The notes beneath the pieces are model-generated. The model was not told the DNA's origin and made no database searches. It was given only the letters and a program-made list of their open reading frames with translations. A program made the position numbers and the translations under genes. From assembly GCF_000333015.1 (NCBI RefSeq), contig NZ_BANT01000006.1:1-64000 (forward strand): DNA of 64,000 nucleotides, read 5' to 3'. Source of the DNA: Gordonia hirsuta DSM 44140 = NBRC 16056 (GTDB taxonomy: Bacteria; Actinomycetota; Actinomycetes; Mycobacteriales; Mycobacteriaceae). Positions 57,302-64,000 of the stretch are shown here, one piece after another. The first letter of the stretch is position 1, and the number at the start of each line of letters is the position of its first letter.

Positions 57302-57310
57302 CGATTGACC

Positions 57311-58489
57311 TCACTCGAGCCCACCCCGGCTGATGACTTCGAGGTCACCTTTGACGCGTTTCACAACGTCACCCGTAGCCAGCATCCGTGCCCCGGGCTC
57401 TCCGTAAGGGTCAGCGACGAAGCGCATCGCTGTCACCCCCGGGTCTCCGGGATAGCCGCGGGCCAGCATCGGTCCTGCCAGGTACAACTGACCGGTCTCA
57501 CCGTCGGGGACCGGGCCAAGCCGATCGTCGAGGACATAGGCGACGGCATCACCGATCGGCCGGCCCATCGTCACCGGCTTGCGCGGCATTAATCGGGTCC
57601 GCGTTGCCAGTTCGGTGGTTGCGGCTGATCCGTAGAAGTTGAACAGCCGCCGACCGCGGGCATCCCATTCGTCGATGAACTCCGGAGTGCACGCCTCTCC
57701 GGTGACAGCCAGATTCCGGAGGTACTCGGCGCAGTCCGGATCGATGTCGGCGAATTCGGACGGGGCGACCACCACGTCGGTCACCTCATCGCGTTCGAGC
57801 ATCTCCTCCAATCCCCCACCGGATTCCGCATCGGCCTCGGCGACGACCAGCGTGTGTCCAAGAGTGATCGCCCACGCGGACTCCAGGAACGCCCTTCCGG
57901 TTCCAACTGCTGCACGGTGCAGGATCCGGGTGTCGGGATCGTCTTCCAGCGTGCCGGTAATCGTTTCGAGTTCTCCAATCAGCCCGGCGATTCCCGCATG
58001 CGACACGGCGACGAGCGGACCTCGACCATCAGCTGGGTATGCGAGATACGCCAGGCTGCTGCGCTTCAGCGAGCCACGTCGCTCACCGTCGTCGATCGCG
58101 GCGTCCGAAGCCGCTTCGGCCATCAGGTCGCCGAGATCGATCACAGCCTCGCCCTTGATGACTGCTCCGTCTACTGCGCGGGCGATGGTCATCCGGATCC
58201 GTGAATCACCGAGCAGGCCGCGAAGCTGCTCGAGTTCCTCCGCCGAATCGGCCGCAACGTAGCCCGCGCCGGCCTTGATCACGCCCCAGACGGCGATGAC
58301 CGACTCAGCCGATCGAGGAATGCCGACGGCGATGATGTCGTTCGGTTCCACGCCGCGCGCCAGCAATGCCCGGGCCACGCGGTTGGTCTGCGACTCGAAC
58401 TCACGGTACGAGACTTCCTCGCCGTCACAGATGAGTGCAGGGTGGTGTTCCTCCAGATCCCGCGCAGCGAGCAGGGCGACCAGGGTCCC
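57311..58489 (-). other. truncated, degenerate adenylation domain at the NRPS1 C-terminus
   Basis: The last 392 residues of NRPS1 align along their length with the first A domain of NRPS2 (for example 'LVALLAARDLEEHHPALICD' versus '[20 protein letters not shown]', and 'RGRRLFNFYGSAATTELATR' versus '[20 protein letters not shown]'). The phosphate-binding A3 loop [10 protein letters not shown] has become YPADGRGPLVA. The FDAS of A4 and PTE of A5 are lost. The domain stops right after GDLEVISRGGLE, exactly where the hinge motif GRxD should be, so the C-terminal subdomain is missing. It cannot activate an amino acid. Length and solvent-type residues are otherwise kept, which argues for a retained structural role. 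Confidence 0.85.
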
Positions 58490-61400
58490 GCCCTCGACTT
58501 CGCCACGTTTCCCAGCGGCGGGCGGCACGGCATTCACCTCGGACTTCCGCGTGCCGAGGATGTCGATATCACCGATCGCGATGTTCTGGTCTGCGGTCAT
58601 CACCTCGAGGACGTTCCGGTACACCTCGGCGAATCGTTCGACGGTGGTCTCGTCGTACAGCGCCGTCGCGTACACGAGGGACATGCTCATCGGAGCCTGT
58701 TGGGTCTTGCCCGACACCGCTACCGTCAGGTCGAACTTAGCTTCGTGACCGTCGACGGCGATGGGCTCGACCTCCGTGGCCCCGATGGTCACAGTGCTGT
58801 CGACCTCGAGTTCTTCTGTGTACGTGAACGCGATCTGCGCCAGCGGTGGATACGCGGTGGAGCGCGGCGGTTTCAGTGTGTCGACGAGTTCCTCGAACTG
58901 GACCTGCGCGTTCGCGAACGCGTTCAGCGTGTCAGTCCGGACTTCCCGCAGCAGATCATCGACCCTGGTTCCCGGCGCGGTAGCCGTACGCAGGACAAGT
59001 GTGTTGACGAACATTCCGACGAGATCGGCGATCGCGGAGCTCGTTCGGCCTGCGGTCGGGCTTGCGACGACTACATCGTCGGTCGCCGCGAGGCGAGAGA
59101 TCGTCACCGCAAGTGCGGCATACGTGACCATGAACGGAGTGATCCGGTACGCCCTGCAGAGCGTCTCGATCCGATCGGCGAGGTCGTCATCGAAAGAATG
59201 TGTGAGAAGCGCACCGCGACTGTCGAACACGTCAGGACGGGGCCGATCCATCGGGAGATCCGTGACTACCGGTAGATTGCGCAGCTTCTCCCGCCAGTAC
59301 GAGAGCTCTCTTGACAGCGGAGAGTCCGCGTCTTCCTCTTCGCCGATGACAGCTTGTTCCCATAGCGCGTAGTCGGCGTACTGGACAGGAAGCTCCGGTT
59401 GCGCAGGCACCGCCGGGTCCAGGTGCCGAGCGTAGGCGGACAGCACATCGCGCAGCAGGATCTGAGTCGATTCACCGTCGAACGCGATGTGGTGGATCAC
59501 CAGGACGAGCTCAACCGCCCCGTCCTCGGCATGCCGGACACGCCCGCGTAGCGGCAATTCCGATGAGACATCGAAGCCGCTGGTCGCGGCAGCTGTGAGC
59601 TCATCGATCGTCGTGGCGGCAGTCCAGTCGAGTCGCGCTTGTGCCTCGGCAACCGGTAACACTTGCTGACGAGGTGCACTGTCGTCGCCGGCGGGGAACA
59701 CGGTGCGCAGTACCTCATGGCGTGTGACCGCATCCCGAATGGCGCCCTCCAGCGCCGCGGCATCGACGTCACCCTTGAGTCGGACGGCCAGCGGAATGTT
59801 GTACGTTGCTGCCCCCGGATCAAGCTGGTTCAGGTACCACATTCGCAACTGTGCCCGGGACAACGGAATACGTTCCGGGCGTGGCTCGACCGCGACCACC
59901 GGCGGCAATGCTGCAGACCTACCCTCGGCCGCTGCCGCCAACTCCCGCACCGTGGGCGCATCGAACAGATCCCGCACGTTCAACTCGACCCCGAGAGCCT
60001 CACCGGCCCGGGCCACCAAACGCATCGCCGACAACGAGTTACCACCGGCATCGAAGAACGACTCGACCACCGACACCCGCTCCACACCGAGCAGATCGGC
60101 GAACACCCCAGCCAAAACCTCCTCGGCCTCACCGTCGGGGGCCACATACTCGGCTTCCAACGCCCCGAACTCCGGCGCCGGCAACGCCCGCCGATCGATC
60201 TTGCCGGCGGTATTGAGTTTGATGTCCTCCACGACCATCCACACCGACGGCACCATGTACCCCGGCAACGCCGCCCCAGCAGCAGCCCTGACCGCCTCCA
60301 AATCCAATACCTCGCCCGGACCAGCCGCCACATACCCGACCAGATGCTCCCCACCATCAGGAGACTGAGCCACCGTCACCGCCGTATGCACCACACCCGG
60401 CGCACCAGCCAACACCGCCTCGATCTCCCCCAACTCGATCCGCTGACCACGCAACTTCACCTGGAAATCAGTGCGACCCAGATACTCCAACGCGCCATCA
60501 GCCAGACGCCGCACCAGATCACCCGTCCGATACAGGCGGGTGCCGGGTTCCCCGTACGGATCGGCCACGAAACGCTCCGCAGTCAACTCCGGCCGCGAAG
60601 CATAACCCCGCGCCAACTGCACCCCACCCAGATACAACTCACCCGGCACACCCGCAGGCACCGGATTCAGCCGCGAATCCAAGACCAGCATCGCTGTGTT
60701 CCACACCGGGCGGCCGATCGTGACCATCTCAGGTGCGCCAGAGACATCCGCCCACCCGACTTCCACCGCCGCCTCTGTCGGACCGAACAAATTGTGGATA
60801 CCGATATGCGGCCACACCTTGTGCGCCACGGCCACCGTTGCCGGCGGCAACGCTTCGCCAGAAGCGAACAACCACTTCAACGACGTGATCTTCGCAAGAC
60901 GATCGTGATCGACCACGTCCAAAAACACTGACAGCATCGACGGAACGAAATGCACACTGGTCGCCCCCGCCTGCTCCATCAAATCCGCCATGTAACTCGG
61001 ATCCCGATGGCCGTCAGGCTTCGCGATAACCGTCGCGGCGCCAACCATCACCGGACCGAACACCTCCGGCACCGACACATCGAAGGTATACGGAGTCTTA
61101 AGAACAATCCGATCGCCAACCGACCAGCCGAACGTGTTCAGGCCCCACCACAACCGGTTCAAGACCGCTTCGTGAGTAAGTGTCACGCCCTTGGGCATAC
61201 CCGTCGACCCCGACGTGAACAGCGTGTACACCGCCGAATCACCAGTCACCACACCCCGACGATCCACATCGGTAACCGGCGCCGCCACCGGCGTATCCAC
61301 CTGCACCGGGCCAGACGCATCCACCACCACGACCGGCACACCCCCAGCGCGGGCCGCCGCCAACGCCGACTGCGCCACGCCCTGATCAGAAACCAGCAGC

Positions 61401-64000
61401 AACTGCGCCCCAGCCGTGGCCAGCATGTACTCCACCCGATCGACAGGAGTCCCCAGATCGATCGGCACATACTGCCCACCAGCAGCAACAACCGCATGAA
61501 CCGCAACCATCATCTCCACCGACCGCGGCACCGCCAACGCCACCGCAGACTCCGGCCCCACACCCGCAGCAATCAGCTCCCGTGCAAGCACATTGACCCG
61601 CGCACCGAACTCGCCATAGGTGACTTCACGCCCACCGAACACCAACGCCACCGCATCCGGTGTCTTCGCAACCTGCCCAGCAACCGCATCAGCCACCGAC
61701 ACCACCGCCGGCACAACCTCCGCCTGACCCCACTCCACAGCCAACTCAGCAGCCTCATCGGCAGCAGACAGCAACGACACATCACCCACCGCCGCCGCCG
61801 GCTGCGTCGTCACACCATCAAGGACCGTGACCAGCCGGTCGGCCAGCGAAACGATGGTGCTTTCATCGAACAGATCGGTGGCATAGGTGATCGTTCCCGA
61901 CCACGGGTCTTCCTCACCGGCAGAGGAGACGGTGATGTACAGATCCAGCTGCGCCGGCACCTGCTCGGACTCCACCGCCGAAAACTCCAGGCCCGCTACC
62001 GACAGATCCACATCGCGCACCGAGGCACCCGGATCGAACGACAACAACACCTGCGCCAACGGCGCAAACGCCTCACTACGCACCGGATCGACCGCATCGA
62101 CCACGGTCTCGAACGGCACATCGGCATGCGAAAACGCATCCAGATCACCACGACGCACCTGAGCCAGCAACGACTCGAACGACATCTGCGGCTCGACCTG
62201 CGCCCGCAACACCAACGTGTTCACGAACATGCCCACCACACGATCCAGCTCCACCTGACCACGCCCGGCCACCGGCGTAGCCACCGCGATGTCTTCAGTC
62301 GCCGACAACCGCGCCAACAACACCGACAGCGCCGCATGCAACACCATGAACGCAGTCACACCGAACCGCTCAGCCACCACACCAACCCGGCCGGCGACCT
62401 CCGCCGGAATCTCGAACGCCACCAGGCGACCCTCATGCGAGGCCACCGAAGGCCGCGCACGATCGGCCGGCAACACCAGCACATCCGGCAGCCCCGCCAA
62501 CTCCTCAGCCCAGAAACCGAGCTGACGACCCACCACCGAATCTGGATCCTCCGGCGAACCCAGAACCTCGTGCTGCCAGATCGCGTAATCAGCGAACTGC
62601 ACCGGCAACGCCACGAACTCCGGAACCACGCCCTGCACCCGCGCCGCATACGCAGTCAGCAGATCCGTCAACAGCGGCAACTGCGACTCACCATCAGTCG
62701 CAATGTGATGGGTCACCACCGCCAACACATGCTCACCCGACGAGACCTCCCACACCCGAACACGCACCGGCCACTGCTCGACCAAATCGAATCCGGCCAT
62801 CACCGCAGCCTCGATCTCGGACTGTGAATCCACCACAGCCCAATCAAGCTGCGCCGCCACCTCAACCGCGTCCGCGATCTCCTGGAACGGCACGCCATCA
62901 ACCGCCGGGAACGACGTCCGCAACACCTCATGACGGCCCACGACATCGATCAACGCCGCATGCAACGCCTCCACATCCAGCCCACCACGCACCCGCAACA
63001 CAGCCGGAACGTTGTACACCGGAGAACCTGGCTCCAACCGATTGATAAACCACATCCGCTGCTGAGCAAACGACAACGGCACCCGCTCCGGCCGTGGCAC
63101 CACAGCCATCACCGGAGGCAACGCAGCACGTTTACCTGCCGACACCGCGATCAACTCACGCACCGACGGCGCTTCGAACAGATCGCGGATCGTCAGCTCA
63201 GTGCCGAGGACCTCCGCCGCCCGGGCAACCGCCCGCATCGCCGACAGCGAATTGCCACCGGTACTGAAGAACGACTCGGTCACACCCATCTGCTCGATCC
63301 CGAGCACCTCGGCGAAAACCTCCGCCACCCGCGCCTCGACATCGTTCGCCGGCGCCACATACTCCGAACGCAACGACGTCAACTCCGGCGCCGGCAACGC
63401 ACGACGGTCGAGTTTGCCGGTGCTACCCAAGACAACATCGTCCAGCACCACCCAGACGGTGGGCCGCATGAACTCCGGAAGCGCCGCAGAGACCACCGCA
63501 CGCACCTGGTCGAGATCCACCGAGTCCGGCGACACATACCCAACGAGATACTCTCCCCCGTCGGGAGCCGTGGCCACCGACGCAGCGGCATGCACTACAC
63601 CGGGAGCCGCTGAAATCACCGTCTCGATCTCACCCAGCTCGATCCGCTGACCACGCAACTTCATCTGGAAATCAGTACGGCCCAGATACTCCAGCTCCCC
63701 CGCACCACTCCAGCGCACCAGATCACCGGTCCGATACAAGCGTGCACCGGCCCCACCGAACGGATCAGCGACGAACCGCTCAGCAGTCAACTCCGGCCGC
63801 GAAGCATAACCACGCGCCAACTGCACCCCACCCAGGTACAACTCACCCGGCATACCGACCGGCACCAGCTGCAGCCGCCCATCGAGCACCAGCGCGCGAG
63901 TATTCGCCACCGGCCGGCCGATCGTCACCCCCGGATCACCGGCAGACACCTGCGCCGCCGTCACATCCACCGCAGCCTCAGTCGGCCCGTACAAGTTGTG
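57311..64000 (-). CDS. nonribosomal peptide synthetase, C-terminal part (NRPS1, continues past right edge)
   Basis: The visible 2229 residues start inside an A domain at its A5 motif ('HNLYGPTEAAVDV'). The frame is open at the right edge, and its true start is outside. Domain order, with approximate positions on the DNA: A' 64000-63390; T 63370-63140 (GGNSL, Ser about residue 251); C 63090-61760 (HHIATDG); A 61700-60170; T 60150-59930 (GGNSL); C 59870-58490 (HHIAFDG); then a degenerate A domain to the stop. The complete A domain has signature DVPHFSLVE(K), near the serine type but with Pro at the third position. The partial one ends LVD(K), also serine-like. Both C domains look like the LCL type. 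DNA of the two full A regions is nearly identical in places, pointing to recent duplication. Confidence 0.92.
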   Translation of the reverse strand, partial: HNLYGPTEAAVDVTAAQVSAGDPGVTIGRPVANTRALVLDGRLQLVPVGMPGELYLGGVQLARGYASRPELTAERFVADPFGGAGARLYRTGDLVRWSGAGELEYLGRTDFQMKLRGQRIELGEIETVISAAPGVVHAAASVATAPDGGEYLVGYVSPDSVDLDQVRAVVSAALPEFMRPTVWVVLDDVVLGSTGKLDRRALPAPELTSLRSEYVAPANDVEARVAEVFAEVLGIEQMGVTESFFSTGGNSLSAMRAVARAAEVLGTELTIRDLFEAPSVRELIAVSAGKRAALPPVMAVVPRPERVPLSFAQQRMWFINRLEPGSPVYNVPAVLRVRGGLDVEALHAALIDVVGRHEVLRTSFPAVDGVPFQEIADAVEVAAQLDWAVVDSQSEIEAAVMAGFDLVEQWPVRVRVWEVSSGEHVLAVVTHHIATDGESQLPLLTDLLTAYAARVQGVVPEFVALPVQFADYAIWQHEVLGSPEDPDSVVGRQLGFWAEELAGLPDVLVLPADRARPSVASHEGRLVAFEIPAEVAGRVGVVAERFGVTAFMVLHAALSVLLARLSATEDIAVATPVAGRGQVELDRVVGMFVNTLVLRAQVEPQMSFESLLAQVRRGDLDAFSHADVPFETVVDAVDPVRSEAFAPLAQVLLSFDPGASVRDVDLSVAGLEFSAVESEQVPAQLDLYITVSSAGEEDPWSGTITYATDLFDESTIVSLADRLVTVLDGVTTQPAAAVGDVSLLSAADEAAELAVEWGQAEVVPAVVSVADAVAGQVAKTPDAVALVFGGREVTYGEFGARVNVLARELIAAGVGPESAVALAVPRSVEMMVAVHAVVAAGGQYVPIDLGTPVDRVEYMLATAGAQLLLVSDQGVAQSALAAARAGGVPVVVVDASGPVQVDTPVAAPVTDVDRRGVVTGDSAVYTLFTSGSTGMPKGVTLTHEAVLNRLWWGLNTFGWSVGDRIVLKTPYTFDVSVPEVFGPVMVGAATVIAKPDGHRDPSYMADLMEQAGATSVHFVPSMLSVFLDVVDHDRLAKITSLKWLFASGEALPPATVAVAHKVWPHIGIHNLFGPTEAAVEVGWADVSGAPEMVTIGRPVWNTAMLVLDSRLNPVPAGVPGELYLGGVQLARGYASRPELTAERFVADPYGEPGTRLYRTGDLVRRLADGALEYLGRTDFQVKLRGQRIELGEIEAVLAGAPGVVHTAVTVAQSPDGGEHLVGYVAAGPGEVLDLEAVRAAAGAALPGYMVPSVWMVVEDIKLNTAGKIDRRALPAPEFGALEAEYVAPDGEAEEVLAGVFADLLGVERVSVVESFFDAGGNSLSAMRLVARAGEALGVELNVRDLFDAPTVRELAAAAEGRSAALPPVVAVEPRPERIPLSRAQLRMWYLNQLDPGAATYNIPLAVRLKGDVDAAALEGAIRDAVTRHEVLRTVFPAGDDSAPRQQVLPVAEAQARLDWTAATTIDELTAAATSGFDVSSELPLRGRVRHAEDGAVELVLVIHHIAFDGESTQILLRDVLSAYARHLDPAVPAQPELPVQYADYALWEQAVIGEEEDADSPLSRELSYWREKLRNLPVVTDLPMDRPRPDVFDSRGALLTHSFDDDLADRIETLCRAYRITPFMVTYAALAVTISRLAATDDVVVASPTAGRTSSAIADLVGMFVNTLVLRTATAPGTRVDDLLREVRTDTLNAFANAQVQFEELVDTLKPPRSTAYPPLAQIAFTYTEELEVDSTVTIGATEVEPIAVDGHEAKFDLTVAVSGKTQQAPMSMSLVYATALYDETTVERFAEVYRNVLEVMTADQNIAIGDIDILGTRKSEVNAVPPAAGKRGEVEGGTLVALLAARDLEEHHPALICDGEEVSYREFESQTNRVARALLARGVEPNDIIAVGIPRSAESVIAVWGVIKAGAGYVAADSAEELEQLRGLLGDSRIRMTIARAVDGAVIKGEAVIDLGDLMAEAASDAAIDDGERRGSLKRSSLAYLAYPADGRGPLVAVSHAGIAGLIGELETITGTLEDDPDTRILHRAAVGTGRAFLESAWAITLGHTLVVAEADAESGGGLEEMLERDEVTDVVVAPSEFADIDPDCAEYLRNLAVTGEACTPEFIDEWDARGRRLFNFYGSAATTELATRTRLMPRKPVTMGRPIGDAVAYVLDDRLGPVPDGETGQLYLAGPMLARGYPGDPGVTAMRFVADPYGEPGARMLATGDVVKRVKGDLEVISRGGLE

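Noticed and set aside
57164-57310. A frameshift that would continue the truncated A domain into the spacer
   Set aside because: Reading the other frames of the spacer gives no hinge motif (GRxD) or QVKxxG sequence, so the missing subdomain is not simply out of frame.
60950-62827. 625-aa plus-strand frame inside NRPS1
   Set aside because: Extreme His/Arg/Thr/Pro composition produced by the codon bias of the NRPS. The minus strand has intact C and A domain motifs.
47000-64000. Repeated sequence in the NRPS region as a possible CRISPR array or tandem satellite
   Set aside because: The repeats are homologous A, T and C domains about 3 kb apart, in frame, without short regular spacers.

Overview
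The window is high-GC chromosomal DNA with no ribosomal or transfer RNA genes and no recognisable transposase. Its gene content points to Actinomycetota, order Mycobacteriales, most likely Gordonia or a close relative. The clues are ESX-1-type accessory proteins (EspC-, EspI- and EspL-like), the infA-rpmJ-rpsM-rpsK-rpsD-rpoA-rplQ-truA order, a narGHJI operon followed by narK, an Mtb12-like lipoprotein, and very large NRPS genes with an MbtH partner. The genus is an inference.

Layout. 0-3.8 kb: a fragment of an ESX (type VII secretion) accessory locus. Four minus-strand genes, partly translationally coupled, face an EspI-like MinD/ParA ATPase. 3.9-9.9 kb: an alpha/beta hydrolase, then the infA-to-truA ribosomal/RNA polymerase operon on the minus strand with a good promoter at 9916-9944. 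10-12.7 kb: a proline-rich LRV membrane protein, a small membrane protein, fdhD and dtd on the plus strand. 12.7-18.6 kb: the distal half of the spc operon (rpsH, rplF, rplR, rpsE, rpmD, rplO, secY, adk, map) on the minus strand. 18.6-35.9 kb: a block of non-ribosomal genes: an orphan AbiEi-like protein, a DUF2127 protein, a TDT transporter, narGHJI-narK plus a cupin gene, PEP synthase, a DUF6114/DUF6230 pair and small envelope proteins. 35.9-37.6 kb: the proximal spc genes (rplN, rplX, rplE, rpsN), again on the minus strand. The spc operon is therefore split in two between rpsN and rpsH, and each half has its own similar promoter.

37.7-45.7 kb: an MBL-fold hydrolase, an orphan LuxR-type regulator and a signalling region. 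The signalling region holds two copies of a gene pair, a membrane histidine kinase plus a membrane partner protein, around one response regulator and one lipoprotein gene. The second kinase has Arg where the first has its phospho-acceptor His.

45.8-64 kb: a nonribosomal peptide synthetase cluster on the minus strand that continues past the right edge. In transcription order it reads NRPS1 (partial: A'-T-C-A-T-C-truncated A), NRPS2 (A-T-E-C-A-T-C-A-T-TE), MbtH, and a 101-aa protein resembling the start of an adenylation domain. NRPS1 ends in a degenerate adenylation domain cut cleanly at the hinge, and NRPS2 opens with the intact paralogue of that same domain and no condensation domain. This looks like a protein-protein junction built from a dead A domain and is the most interesting feature of the window. 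The last A domain of NRPS2 has a near-threonine signature and those of NRPS1 look serine-like. The product is unknown.
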